Assembly: GCA_017621755.1 (NCBI GenBank)
Contig: JAGASL010000020.1
Coordinates: 21,480 to 85,479 of the forward strand
DNA length: 64,000 bases
Source: Clostridia bacterium
GTDB taxonomy: Bacteria > Bacillota > Clostridia > Oscillospirales > CAG-272
Direction of reading: 5' to 3'
A model generated the notes under the pieces. It saw nothing but the letters and a program-made list of their open reading frames with translations, had not been told where the DNA came from and ran no database searches. Shown one piece after another: positions 43,504 through 52,806 of this stretch. The first letter of the stretch is position 1. Every line of letters begins with the position of its first letter. Made by a program: the position numbers and the translations under genes.

Positions 43504-44847
43504 TTACAGGCTGACTGCGCGCAGCAGCCAGGTAGAATGCAGGGGCATGTGGATATAGCAGGAAAATTCGTTGGCGGTAAAGATCTCCTCACGCACGAGG
43601 GCGGCATCATGCTCGGCATCCAGGCAGTAATATTCCAGCCGCACGCCGTTTTTATTTTCCACGTTTTGAAAGGTGACCTTTACGTCCTTGGCCGGGGCCT
43701 GATCGTCATCACTATAGTAGGCAAGCATGACGTTCTGCTCCTCTCCCTTGGCGCCCGCCGCCCACACACCGCCGCTATACCGCGTGACCTCAACGGCGTT
43801 TTTCTGCTGATACAGCTGGTTGAACATCCAGAACGGGTAATAGCCCTTAAGGCAATCGCACACCCAGTCGGTGGAGAACATGCCGTTCATGCCGCAGGGG
43901 CGGGCATCGTAATACATCAGGTGGTCAAGCGGCTCGCCCTGGCTCATCAGCATGGTAGCGGCAATAAAGGACGAGCCCTTGAGCGCCTTTTCCATACGCA
44001 GGGAATAGAGCCAGTCATCCCCCTCCCAGCCGCGCACGTAGTTCCATTCGTTTAAGATGCTTTCGGTCTCGGTCAGGCCGGCTTCATCCAGCAAGCGGCG
44101 CGCAACGCGAATGTGCTGCTGCACGTTCTCTACATCCTTGGCGTAGACGTGCCAGGAAAAGAAATCCGGCCGCAGGTCGCCAAGCGAGGCAAAAAAGTCG
44201 CGCAGCCACCATTCACGCAGGCCGGCCACCGCGGGGCCGCCGATCTTGAGATGGGGGAAGCAGGATTTTAAGTGGCGGAACGTGACGTTGAACAGCTCGT
44301 AAAACTGCTTTGCCGTGCCGCCCCAGCAGCGCTTGTGCTGTGAATCATCCGGGTCAAGATCCGGCTCGTTCCAGATCTCCCAGTACTCAATATTTCTATG
44401 CTTGCCGTTTGCCCACCCCTCGTTGCAATGGCGGATGATATGCTCGCACACCACCGCCCATTTATGAAAATCCTTAGGCGGCAGGGTATTATATTTTTTC
44501 TGCCAATGCTCGATCTTGGAGCCCAGGCGATAATAGGGCTTGGCGCCGCCGGCCTCGATCATATCCAGATACTCGTCGGTCAGGGTAAAATCATAGGCAT
44601 CGGGGTCCTCGGGATCGCGGTCAAAATCGGTAAAGATCATATTCACGTCTACGGTGTGCTCACCGCCGTAGGTGGCATAAAACGAGGCATCGTGCGTACG
44701 GGCCAGCGGAATGCCGGCGGCGCGATAGGGCTCGATATTGGTGATGCGCTGGTCGGTGGCAAATTTGTAGACCGGTGCATTGTTCACGCTGTGCATCGGC
44801 TTAACGGGGCCGGTGATGCTTTTGAAATCGGCAATAATGTGCTCCAT
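43504..44847 (-). CDS. Glycoside hydrolase family 39-like protein (beta-xylosidase type)
   Basis: 447 aa, TIM-barrel glycosidase with a small C-terminal beta domain. The acid/base Glu is E161 in WEIWNEPDL and the nucleophile Glu is E267 in SILNEWN, as in clan A/GH39 enzymes. There is no signal peptide, so it is cytoplasmic and likely acts on short oligosaccharides taken up by the cell. Beta-xylosidase is the commonest GH39 activity, but alpha-iduronidase-like and other specificities occur. Monocistronic; TATAAT at 44874-44879 on minus without a good -35. Divergent from a sugar isomerase, which may act on its product. Confidence 0.85.
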   Translation of the reverse strand: MEHIIADFKSITGPVKPMHSVNNAPVYKFATDQRITNIEPYRAAGIPLARTHDASFYATYGGEHTVDVNMIFTDFDRDPEDPDAYDFTLTDEYLDMIEAGGAKPYYRLGSKIEHWQKKYNTLPPKDFHKWAVVCEHIIRHCNEGWANGKHRNIEYWEIWNEPDLDPDDSQHKRCWGGTAKQFYELFNVTFRHLKSCFPHLKIGGPAVAGLREWWLRDFFASLGDLRPDFFSWHVYAKDVENVQQHIRVARRLLDEAGLTETESILNEWNYVRGWEGDDWLYSLRMEKALKGSSFIAATMLMSQGEPLDHLMYYDARPCGMNGMFSTDWVCDCLKGYYPFWMFNQLYQQKNAVEVTRYSGGVWAAGAKGEEQNVMLAYYSDDDQAPAKDVKVTFQNVENKNGVRLEYYCLDAEHDAALVREEIFTANEFSCYIHMPLHSTWLLRAVSL

Positions 44848-44962
44848 GGCAGATCCCCTTTCGGTTTTTCTTCATTATAGCATGAAAAAAAGAAAAGGGT
44901 ATATGTAAATTCATTCAAAAAACATGTAAATTTCGTCATTTTTTTCGTATCAGGAAAAGGGC

Positions 44963-44992
44963 TTGACTTTTCGGGTGGCGCTGTTTTATAAT
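44963..44992 (+). promoter_or_regulatory. Promoter of the second sugar isomerase
   Basis: TTGACT, 18-nt spacer, TATAAT on plus; then a GGGGGG site before the ATG at 45021. Confidence 0.8.
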
Positions 44993-45020
44993 AAGAAAAA
45001 ACGAGTTTTGGGGGGCAACC

Positions 45021-45830
45021 ATGAACGCACCACTTTCCGTATGGACGACCTATTATTATGACCTGACACCAGAGGACGCCGTATTAGAGCTGAAGAAAAA
45101 CGGCATTCTTGCTGCCGAGCTTTCAGACGAGCATGGCGCAGTCTTGCTCAAGCGCGGCGACCCCAAAACCGTGGGCGCGACATTTTGTCGGTTCCTCGAA
45201 AACGAGGGCTTTACCATGACACAGGGCCATTTGTGGCTTTCGATCAAGCTATGCAGCAACCCGGATGCCTATGAGCAGCTGCTGCCCTGGCTTGATCTGT
45301 ACGCCGCCATCGGCATCAAAAATGCCGTGCTGCATGCGGAAAGGTTTCTGAATGAGGAGATCACGGACGAGGAGCGCTTTGCGCGCAACTTAGCCGTGCT
45401 AAAGCGGTTAGAGACCTACGTAAAGGGCAAGGGGATCCGCATCTGCTTAGAGAACCTGAGCGGCTTTCTTGCCAACGTGGAGTGGCTTATGCGCTTTATG
45501 GCCGAGCTGGATCCGGATTGCTTTGGCATCTGCCTGGATACCGGCCATCTGCACCTGTGTGGGGATGGCGACCAGCGCCGCTTTATTTTGGCGGCGGGCG
45601 ACCGCCTGCACGCCCTGCACATTGCCGACAATGACGGCTCGCGCGACCAGCACCTGATCCCCTACGGGCTTGGCAGGGTCGATCTTGCCGCCGTGATCGG
45701 TGCCCTGCGCGAGGTGAATTACGAGGGGCTTTTCAACTACGAGATCCCCGGCGAGCGCCACGCGCCCATGCCGATCTTGGCCTATAAGCTGGAATACATC
45801 CGCAAGTGCTATACTTATCTGATGCAATAA
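45021..45830 (+). CDS. Sugar phosphate isomerase/epimerase (xylose-isomerase-like TIM barrel)
   Basis: 269 aa. The full metal-ligand set of this fold is present: Glu in ICLENLSGF, Asp/His in CLDTGHLHL, His in LHALHIADN and Glu in FNYEIPGE. Unlike the isomerase at 8995, the strand-4 Glu is intact. The substrate is not readable. It is divergent from the GH39-like gene, suggesting a role in handling the released sugar. Confidence 0.83.
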   Translation: MNAPLSVWTTYYYDLTPEDAVLELKKNGILAAELSDEHGAVLLKRGDPKTVGATFCRFLENEGFTMTQGHLWLSIKLCSNPDAYEQLLPWLDLYAAIGIKNAVLHAERFLNEEITDEERFARNLAVLKRLETYVKGKGIRICLENLSGFLANVEWLMRFMAELDPDCFGICLDTGHLHLCGDGDQRRFILAAGDRLHALHIADNDGSRDQHLIPYGLGRVDLAAVIGALREVNYEGLFNYEIPGERHAPMPILAYKLEYIRKCYTYLMQ

Positions 45831-45834
45831 AAAA

Positions 45835-45881
45835 GGGCTGCGGCGATCTGCTTTCTTGCAGATCGCCGCGGCTCTTTTTTA
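45835..45881. terminator. Bidirectional terminator, end of the polysaccharide operon
   Basis: 12-bp stem GCGGCGATCTGC/GCAGATCGCCGC flanked by A- and T-runs; ends both the isomerase (+) and the long minus-strand polysaccharide operon. Confidence 0.88.
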
Positions 45882-47063
45882 ATCTCTGAAGTACAGGTCG
45901 CGCGTGTAGACCTTATCGATCACGTCGGCAATATCGTCATGGTAGCGGTTGGCAAGGATAACGTCTGCCGTTTCCTTAAATTCAGCCAGGTCACGAATGA
46001 CGCGGCTGTTGAAGAAGTAATCATCCCGCATGGTGGGCTCGTAGATCACGACCTCGATGCCCTTGGCCTTGATGCGCTTCATCACACCCTGGATCGAGGA
46101 CTGGCGGAAATTATCGCTCCCCGCCTTCATGGTCAGACGGTAAACGCCCACGGTCTTGGGGGCCATGGCAATGATCTGGTCGGCAATGAAATCCTTACGC
46201 GTGCCGTTGGCCGCCACGATGGCAGAGATGATGTTCTGCGGCACGTCGTTATAGTTGGCCAGCAGCTGCTTGGTATCCTTTGGCAGGCAATAGCCGCCGT
46301 AGCCGAAGGAGGGGTTGTTATAATGGCTGCCGATACGGGGGTCAAGCCCTACCCCCTCGATGATCGAGCGGCTGTCTAACCCGCGCACGGCGGCATAGGT
46401 ATCCAGCTCGTTAAAGAAGGAGACGCGCAGGGCCAGATAGGTGTTGGCAAAGAGCTTGACCGCCTCTGCCTCAGTGGGGTTCATATACCGCACCGACACG
46501 TCCTTTGCTAACGCCCCCTCGACCAGCAGGCCGGCAAAGGTCTCGGCCGCCTTATGCAGGCGCGCGTTTTTCACCGGCACGCCCACGATGATGCGGCTGG
46601 GGTAAAGGTTATCGTACAGCGCCCTCCCTTCCCGTAAAAATTCCGGGCTGAAGAGAATATTATCGCAGGTATAGCGCTCACGCACCTGCTCGGTAAAGCC
46701 TACCGGCACGGTGGATTTGATGATCATCACCGCATCAGGATTGGCCTCGATCACCTGCTCGATGACCGATTCAACAGACGAGGTATCAAAATAGTTTTTG
46801 TGCGGGTCATAGTTGGTGGGGGTGGCGATGACCACAAAATCTGCCTCGCGATAGGCGGCAGCGCCATCCAGCGTGGCGTGAAGATCTAACTGCTCGTTTT
46901 GCAGGTATTCCTCGATCTCCTTATCAACGATGGGGGAGCGGCGGGAATTGATCATATCTACCTTAGCGGGGATGATATCCACCGCCTGCACCGTATGGTG
47001 GCGGGAAAGAAGAACCGCAAGGGAAAGCCCCACGTATCCGGTTCCTGCAATTGCTATTTTCAT
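45879..47063 (-). CDS. UDP-glucose 6-dehydrogenase
   Basis: 394 aa from the ATG at 47063 ([17 protein letters not shown]) with an AAGGAG site; the upstream extension of the frame is not coding-like. Oxidises UDP-glucose to UDP-glucuronate. Rossmann loop at the start, [20 protein letters not shown] in the middle, and catalytic C259 in [15 protein letters not shown], the pattern of short Ugd enzymes. Last gene of the polysaccharide operon and directly after a UDP-glucuronate epimerase, so the two together give UDP-galacturonate. Confidence 0.93.
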   Translation of the reverse strand: MKIAIAGTGYVGLSLAVLLSRHHTVQAVDIIPAKVDMINSRRSPIVDKEIEEYLQNEQLDLHATLDGAAAYREADFVVIATPTNYDPHKNYFDTSSVESVIEQVIEANPDAVMIIKSTVPVGFTEQVRERYTCDNILFSPEFLREGRALYDNLYPSRIIVGVPVKNARLHKAAETFAGLLVEGALAKDVSVRYMNPTEAEAVKLFANTYLALRVSFFNELDTYAAVRGLDSRSIIEGVGLDPRIGSHYNNPSFGYGGYCLPKDTKQLLANYNDVPQNIISAIVAANGTRKDFIADQIIAMAPKTVGVYRLTMKAGSDNFRQSSIQGVMKRIKAKGIEVVIYEPTMRDDYFFNSRVIRDLAEFKETADVILANRYHDDIADVIDKVYTRDLYFRD

Positions 47064-47186
47064 GTTTTTCTCCTTATAATGGCCGGCTTCCCTGCGCTTG
47101 AGGGCCTGCCGACGTGAAAATACAGCAACATTCTCGTCCCTATGGTGTATCCTATGGCAACGAAACATGCAAAAAAACGAAATATT

Positions 47187-48260
47187 TTATACGCCGTAAA
47201 ATTCCTTATACCATTCGGCAAATTTCCGCAGGCCGGTGGCAAGCGGGGTAGACGGCTTAAAGCCCAGATCACGCTCTAGGGCGGTGGTATCGGCATAGGT
47301 GACGGGCACGTCACCCTGCTGCATGGGCACCAGGCGCTTATGCGCCTCGAAATCATAGTCGGGCGGCAGCACGCCGGCACGCAGCAGCTCACGCTGGAGC
47401 GTATCGACAAAATCCAGCAGATTTTCCGGGCTGCTGTTGCCAATGTTGTAGACACGGTAGGGCGGCAGGGGCAGCCCATCCTCGCCCTGCTGCTTTTCGG
47501 GCGCGGTGGTCATCACGCGGCGAACACCCTCCACGATATCATCCACGTAGGTGAAATCACGCTGGCAGTTGCCGTAGTTAAAGATCTCGATGGTCTCGCC
47601 GCGGCGCAGCTTGTTGGTGAAGCCAAAGTAGGCCATATCCGGCCGACCGGCCGGGCCGTACACGGTGAAGAAGCGCAGGCCGGTAGAGGGAATGTTATAC
47701 AATTTGGAATAGGCGTGGGCCATCAGCTCGTTGCTCTTTTTGGTGGCGGCGTAGAGGCTGACGGGATTATCTACCTGATCCTCGGTCGAGTAGGGGATCT
47801 TTTTGTTCGAGCCGTAGACCGAGGAGGAGGAGGCGTACACCAGGTGCGCAACCGGGTGGGCGCGACAGCATTCGAGAATATTGTAAAAGCCAATGATATT
47901 GGACTCGATATACACGTCCGGGTTGGTGATGGAATAGCGCACGCCGGCCTGGGCAGCCAGATTGACCACCACGGCAAAGCCGTGCTGTGCAAACAGCGAA
48001 TCAAGCAGCGCGCGGTCAGCCAAGTTGCCGCGCACAAAGCTCCATTTTTCGCCCGGCCGAGAGGCGGCCAGGCGCTCGATCTCGCTAAGGCGGTATTCCT
48101 TGATCGAGACATCGTAGTAGTCGTTCAGGTTATCTAAGCCGACCACGTGAATGCCCGGCACGGTGCGCAGCAGCTCGGTGACCAGGTTGGCCCCGATAAA
48201 GCCGGCCGCCCCCGTAACCAGCACGGTCTTGCCGGTAAGATCAACGTTTGGTGCCAGCAT
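47187..48260 (-). CDS. UDP-glucuronate 4-epimerase-like NAD-dependent epimerase
   Basis: 357 aa, extended SDR. The nucleotide-binding loop is VLVTGAAGFIGANLV, with LAAQAGVRYSITNPDVYIESN (a CapI/GAE-type signature), SSSSVYGSNKK, the catalytic YAATKKS, and RFFTVYGPAGRPDMAYFGF. Converts UDP-glucuronate to UDP-galacturonate. Overlaps the upstream nucleotidyltransferase by 20 nt; the dehydrogenase start lies 124 nt downstream of its stop. Confidence 0.9.
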   Translation of the reverse strand: MLAPNVDLTGKTVLVTGAAGFIGANLVTELLRTVPGIHVVGLDNLNDYYDVSIKEYRLSEIERLAASRPGEKWSFVRGNLADRALLDSLFAQHGFAVVVNLAAQAGVRYSITNPDVYIESNIIGFYNILECCRAHPVAHLVYASSSSVYGSNKKIPYSTEDQVDNPVSLYAATKKSNELMAHAYSKLYNIPSTGLRFFTVYGPAGRPDMAYFGFTNKLRRGETIEIFNYGNCQRDFTYVDDIVEGVRRVMTTAPEKQQGEDGLPLPPYRVYNIGNSSPENLLDFVDTLQRELLRAGVLPPDYDFEAHKRLVPMQQGDVPVTYADTTALERDLGFKPSTPLATGLRKFAEWYKEFYGV

Positions 48261-48987
48261 AGCCGTTATACTCCTTTTTTACACGCTCATAGCTTTCTAG
48301 GTTGCCGATATCGTAACGGCGGCCGGGCATCTCCATTGCGTAGACCGGCACCTGACTGCAAAGCCAGGCGATATAGCTACCGGGCGCGTCTACCCCGCAG
48401 CCGGCGGCAATGCCGGCAGAGACCAGGCGTGTGTCATCCTTTTTATAATAATAGAAGGGCGGGCAGCACCAGTGGCTTTCCGGCTCCTCTGGCTTTTCTA
48501 CCATGTGCAGGATGCGATCGCCCTCGCCGATCGTTACCACGCCGCACTTGCGCAGGCGGGCGGTATCGGCCTCGTAGTAGCGCATGATGCAGGAGGCCTG
48601 CTTTTCCTTCGCGTAGCCAATAAAGGCCGTGAGGCTGAAATCCAGCAGGTTATCACCGGCGATAACCAGCATATCGTCATCAAGCGAGAGACGCTCGATG
48701 GCGAACTGAATATCGCGCACAGCGCCCAGGCGGGTCTCGTTTGACGAGGTGCCATCATCCACTACGGTGATCTTTTCACGCCTGCCCTTTGCCCACGCCT
48801 CAAAATGATGGGCAAACCTGTGGTTCGAGATCACCACGTACTCGTCTACCTCGCCTGCACGGTCGATATCCTCGATCAGCCAATCAAGAATGGTCTTTTC
48901 CCCCACCGTCAGCAGGGGCTTTGGGAAATTCTCGGTCAAGGGATAGAGCCGTGTGGCGTACCCCGCCGCTAAGATCAAGCATTTCAT
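48241..48987 (-). CDS. Sugar-phosphate nucleotidyltransferase
   Basis: 248 aa from the ATG at 48987 (MKCLILAAGYATRLYPLT), with an AGGTG site; an upstream GTG at 48996 is possible. NTP-transferase fold with LILAAGYATRLYPLTENFPKP as the nucleotide loop and VIAGDNLLDF for the metal-binding Asp. The second half includes VVTIGEGDRILHMVEKPEEP. It lies between the GHMP kinase and the UDP-uronate epimerase, so it may form UDP-galacturonate (or another NDP-sugar) from the kinase product. This is an inference from context. Confidence 0.85.
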   Translation of the reverse strand: MKCLILAAGYATRLYPLTENFPKPLLTVGEKTILDWLIEDIDRAGEVDEYVVISNHRFAHHFEAWAKGRREKITVVDDGTSSNETRLGAVRDIQFAIERLSLDDDMLVIAGDNLLDFSLTAFIGYAKEKQASCIMRYYEADTARLRKCGVVTIGEGDRILHMVEKPEEPESHWCCPPFYYYKKDDTRLVSAGIAAGCGVDAPGSYIAWLCSQVPVYAMEMPGRRYDIGNLESYERVKKEYNGYAGTKR

Positions 48988-49037
48988 CGTTTGCACCTAC
49001 ATGTATTTCTATAAAGTTCTTTGGCTCCGCCTTTCTT

Positions 49038-50213
49038 TCAAGAAAGGTGGACACCATCAGCGCTCTCGCAGATATGTACGGAATACTTCCCCGTCAAGGC
49101 CGGAAAGACCTTCAAATACTCTCTCGTCACCCGCTCACGAATGCTTTCCTCAAAGGCGGGGTCGATCAGGGCCATGCAGCAGCCCTTGAAGCCGGCGCCG
49201 GAGAAGCGGCCGCCGTAGATGCCGTCTGTCTTTCGCATGATCTCGTACAGCGTTTTCAGCTCGGGCGAGCCGGTCTCGTACTTCTCGATCGAGGAGAGGC
49301 CGCTTTCAAAGGAGAGACGGCCAAAGGTCTCAATGTCGCCGCGGCGCCATGCCTCTGCCCCCTGCTCTACCCGGTTAAATTCAGAATACCAGTGCTCTGC
49401 CCGCTTGCGCCAGTTGTCCGGCAGGCGGTGCTTATGCTCGTCAAACACCTTCTCGGGCACATCACGCAAGAAGGTCTCGGCAAATTTGCCGTATTCGATC
49501 CCGGCAAAGGCCTTAAGCGCGTAGGCCGCCGAGCGGCATTCATCCACGCGCATATTAAACTTAGAGCCGGCCAGCGTACGCTCGATACCGCTGAAGAAGA
49601 TGGCGATCTTATACGGCTTCATAGCCGGGTGGGTGGGGATCAGCTCGTAGCTGTCATCCTTGGTGTCTAAATACAGCAAATGGTCCTTGCGCGAATAGAC
49701 CTCGCAGGATTGATCCAGCTTGCCGCAGGAAACGCCTACGTACTTATTTTCCGCCGCGAGCGCAGTCATGATCATCTCCTGCCCCGAAAGGCTGAGACCG
49801 TTGACCCTGCAAAGGGCGGATAGAAACGAAATGATCACCGCCGCAGACGAGGAAAGGCCCCCAATCGGCAGGCTGCCCTCAATCACGCCGGAAAGGCCGA
49901 CCTTTAACGGGTGCTTTTGCGCAAGCATCAGCGTAGCACCGCGCAGATAGTCAGCCCAGTCGTTCTGCTTTTCCTCAGGCACCGAGGAAACGTGCCATTG
50001 CGCACGCTTATCAAATTGCAGTGAGGAAAGCTCTACCACGCCGTTTTGCTTGGGTGCATAGGCAATATGAATACCCTTGTCAATGGCAAGACCGGTGATC
50101 TTGCCGTACTGGTGGTCAGAATGTGCCCCCAGCGGGCAAATGCGATACGGGCAAAAGGCCACCCCCTCGGGCGGCTTTTTGTAGGTTTTTTCGAATATAT
50201 CTGCACAAATCAC
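49038..50213 (-). CDS. GHMP kinase, galacturonokinase-like
   Basis: 391 aa from the GTG at 50213 (MICADIFEKTYKK) with an AGAGGGGG site; a longer frame to 50282 overlaps the acyltransferase gene. The sugar-binding motif reads YRICPLGAHSDHQYGKITG, which from memory matches plant galacturonokinases (RICPLGAHxDHQ) rather than galactokinase (GRVNLIGEHTDY). The ATP loop is GSLPIGGLSSSAA and motif 3 is GGRFSGAGFKGCC. Predicted to phosphorylate galacturonate or a related sugar at C1. With the adjacent nucleotidyltransferase it would form a salvage route parallel to the Ugd/epimerase route. Confidence 0.75.
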   Translation of the reverse strand: MICADIFEKTYKKPPEGVAFCPYRICPLGAHSDHQYGKITGLAIDKGIHIAYAPKQNGVVELSSLQFDKRAQWHVSSVPEEKQNDWADYLRGATLMLAQKHPLKVGLSGVIEGSLPIGGLSSSAAVIISFLSALCRVNGLSLSGQEMIMTALAAENKYVGVSCGKLDQSCEVYSRKDHLLYLDTKDDSYELIPTHPAMKPYKIAIFFSGIERTLAGSKFNMRVDECRSAAYALKAFAGIEYGKFAETFLRDVPEKVFDEHKHRLPDNWRKRAEHWYSEFNRVEQGAEAWRRGDIETFGRLSFESGLSSIEKYETGSPELKTLYEIMRKTDGIYGGRFSGAGFKGCCMALIDPAFEESIRERVTREYLKVFPALTGKYSVHICESADGVHLS

Positions 50214-50233
50214 ACGAATTCCCCCTCTGGTTA

Positions 50234-51277
50234 TTACTTTTCTCCTATCAGAATCCTTGTCCATTTGAAGCGCATCATGCATACAGATAGCAACAACGAA
50301 ATCACCATGGCGCCAACAAAATTAACAACTACATGAACATATGGATTTAATACACCATTTAACAAAAGCAGGAAGACACAAACAATCTGCTGGTGAAACA
50401 GATAAACCGGCATAGAATACTTACCAAGGAGCAAAAATGCTTTGTTTTCCTGCCATTTTGTATGGTCGGCAATTTTTTGCAAGATTATAAATGCCATCAA
50501 GGCACCAATGATGTGCAAAACAAAATCCACTCCCAAGCGCAGCAATTCAAAAATCACCCCATCCATAGTGACGAGGAAACGCACCAACGCAAACAAAAGG
50601 ATGTGACCAAACAACCATAACCAAACAGGAACTTTTCTAAGCATGCAGCTCCCCAGTTGACGAATTTTGAACCCTAACCAAAAGAATGGTATATAAGAAC
50701 ATGTACGAAACACCTGAAATACGTCAGGCAGCAAGGATTGACCAATTATACCAACACCATAAAAGCCAGCGACCAAAAGCATGCCCGCGAGAAGATGCTT
50801 TTGAAAAAAGCTTGATAGTGGGTAAAAGACAACAAATACGCCAAAAAGCATTAAAAGAAACCACAACTGGCTGGGAGACGTGCCAAGCAGATACTTAAAA
50901 AAAACGGTGATGCCATCATAATGAAAAAACGCCACCGAAAAAGGAATCACCCATGCCGCAGCAATACATACATACGGTATCAGCAATCTCTTTGCCTTGT
51001 TAAGAATGAATGGCAAAAAGCTTTGATAAGCCTCTCTTTCATGCTTCAAATAATAAAAAAGATAGCCAGACACCAAAGCAAAGCTATAAACATGAAAGGA
51101 ATTCATCCACAGAGAGAGAAGTGCCAAAGCGCCCGAGGAATGTACAGGCGCTTCACTAAACCAGGTCCCGGTCCAAAAAACCATGCAGTGATACAAAACA
51201 ACGATCAGCATTAAGACCGTTTTTACAAAATTACAGTTCTTCAGTTCTGCTTGTCTATCTGTCACAGCCGCGTTCAT
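50234..51277 (-). CDS. Acyltransferase 3 family membrane protein
   Basis: 347 aa with about ten hydrophobic helices. The N-terminal LKNCNFVKTVLMLIVVLYHCMVFW is typical of the OafA/YrhL family that O-acetylates or succinylates surface polysaccharides, although the usual His of the RxxA...H start is in a LYHC context. Overlaps the flippase gene by 4 nt. Marks the left edge of the AT-rich part of the locus. Confidence 0.85.
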   Translation of the reverse strand: MNAAVTDRQAELKNCNFVKTVLMLIVVLYHCMVFWTGTWFSEAPVHSSGALALLSLWMNSFHVYSFALVSGYLFYYLKHEREAYQSFLPFILNKAKRLLIPYVCIAAAWVIPFSVAFFHYDGITVFFKYLLGTSPSQLWFLLMLFGVFVVFYPLSSFFQKHLLAGMLLVAGFYGVGIIGQSLLPDVFQVFRTCSYIPFFWLGFKIRQLGSCMLRKVPVWLWLFGHILLFALVRFLVTMDGVIFELLRLGVDFVLHIIGALMAFIILQKIADHTKWQENKAFLLLGKYSMPVYLFHQQIVCVFLLLLNGVLNPYVHVVVNFVGAMVISLLLSVCMMRFKWTRILIGEK

Positions 51278-52758
51278 TTTTCTCCCTTTCTCTTTACACC
51301 AATTCTCTCTTTATGCCGAATCAGATCCTTCGCGGAACGCAATTCTCTTCTTGTATCCGGAAATAACAAAAGCGCAATAACATAAGTAGCCGCACAGATC
51401 AAAATGGAAAAAAACTGCCACGCTATAGCGTTTTCGGCATGCTGGCAAAGAACACCTACCGCCGCCATCACCGCAACAGCTATTATCTGCGTATATGTGT
51501 TCTTTAATAAGCTTCTGAACGAAATACCAAAAAACACGCTTAGTGTAATAAAATCCAGCAAAACGGGAAAAAGCCGTACAAAGCATCCCGCATAGCACAA
51601 AACACGAAAGCCTGCTCGCGCCGACCAATAAACAACCGGAATATATATGATCAAATAGATCATTTGCAACACAAACGAGATTTTTGGCTTGCCCATGCTT
51701 CTATATACCTCGCAAGCCGTGTTGCTGAACGTAATGGTAAAGGCGCTTATCAGCGCCCACAAGCCCATAAAATCAGCAATCTCCCCCCACTGTGACCCAA
51801 GCAGAAGCAAAACAGCTAAATCTCTATATAAGAATATCCCCACGCCAAGAGGCAACACCAGCATGGACATGATTTTTTGGAATTTATAAAACGTATTCCG
51901 ATAGGTCTCCGTATCATTCTGCGCACGAGAAAGCGCCGAAAACAAAACGGGACTAATCGAGGCTGTAATGATCGACAAATATGAATTAATCGTTGCCATT
52001 CCCGTTTTGTACAGCCCTAAATAATAGGAATTTAAAACATTAGCAACAATAAAAATATTTGCCTGGCCGGCGAACCAGATAGATAGGGTTTCCATCAGGT
52101 TCCACAAACTGAAAAAAACCATATCTGAAAACATCTTCATATTTAACCGCAGGCGAGGCTTGTACGTAGAAAAAGCAACCGCCATAACCGCGATAAAAAG
52201 CTGCTGACACACAGAGCCGATCACAAGTGCCCAATAGTTTTTGAAGGCAAATGCCAAAGGAACTGTAACCAGCAACGGAACCAATGAGCTGCCTATCCTA
52301 ATATAAAAAATAGGCTTAAAATTCAAATTTTTCCGAAACCTTGCTATAGAGATGCTTGAAAACGAAGTGCACAAAATAGACAATGCTGCGACTACTAATC
52401 CATTATATGCCTCTGCGCATTGAACGGCGGCAGCCAGACTGCGCCGAAAACAAAAAACAATACTGAAAATCAGCACGGATAGCACAGCATTTGCAGTAAA
52501 AGCGACGTCTGAATATTTATTGAGCGAATCCACATCCTCAAACTCATGCTGTACAATAAACTTTTGAAATCCCGCATCCGTAAATATGTCAGCAAAGCTA
52601 GTAATAATGGTAATCGATGCCACAATGCCAAATTCATCCGGTACGAGCAAGCGTGCAAGAATAATATTGACAATAGGCGCTGCAAGCTTGGCCGCAATTT
52701 CTGCCATTACGGACCATTTTGTAGCCTTTAGCACCTCATTATGAAAACCGTTTTGCAT
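51274..52758 (-). CDS. Polysaccharide flippase, Wzx-like (MATE/MVF superfamily)
   Basis: 494 aa, 12-14 hydrophobic helices, PF13440/PF01943-like. The first helix pair reads TKWSVMAEIAAKLAAPIVNIILARLLVPDEFGIVA, a clear polysaccharide-export signature. Translocates undecaprenyl-linked repeat units across the membrane for polymerisation by the Wzy-type protein encoded three genes upstream. Confidence 0.9.
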   Translation of the reverse strand: MQNGFHNEVLKATKWSVMAEIAAKLAAPIVNIILARLLVPDEFGIVASITIITSFADIFTDAGFQKFIVQHEFEDVDSLNKYSDVAFTANAVLSVLIFSIVFCFRRSLAAAVQCAEAYNGLVVAALSILCTSFSSISIARFRKNLNFKPIFYIRIGSSLVPLLVTVPLAFAFKNYWALVIGSVCQQLFIAVMAVAFSTYKPRLRLNMKMFSDMVFFSLWNLMETLSIWFAGQANIFIVANVLNSYYLGLYKTGMATINSYLSIITASISPVLFSALSRAQNDTETYRNTFYKFQKIMSMLVLPLGVGIFLYRDLAVLLLLGSQWGEIADFMGLWALISAFTITFSNTACEVYRSMGKPKISFVLQMIYLIIYIPVVYWSARAGFRVLCYAGCFVRLFPVLLDFITLSVFFGISFRSLLKNTYTQIIAVAVMAAVGVLCQHAENAIAWQFFSILICAATYVIALLLFPDTRRELRSAKDLIRHKERIGVKRKGEK

Positions 52759-52806
52759 ACGCGCTCTCCGTCATATTTCTTTTTTAGGTCTCAAGAATCA
52801 TAAATG

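Noticed and set aside
45879..47168. Longer start for the UDP-glucose dehydrogenase at 47168
   Set aside because: The extra 35 residues precede a typical [12 protein letters not shown] start with an AAGGAG site; the extension is basic and non-conserved in character.
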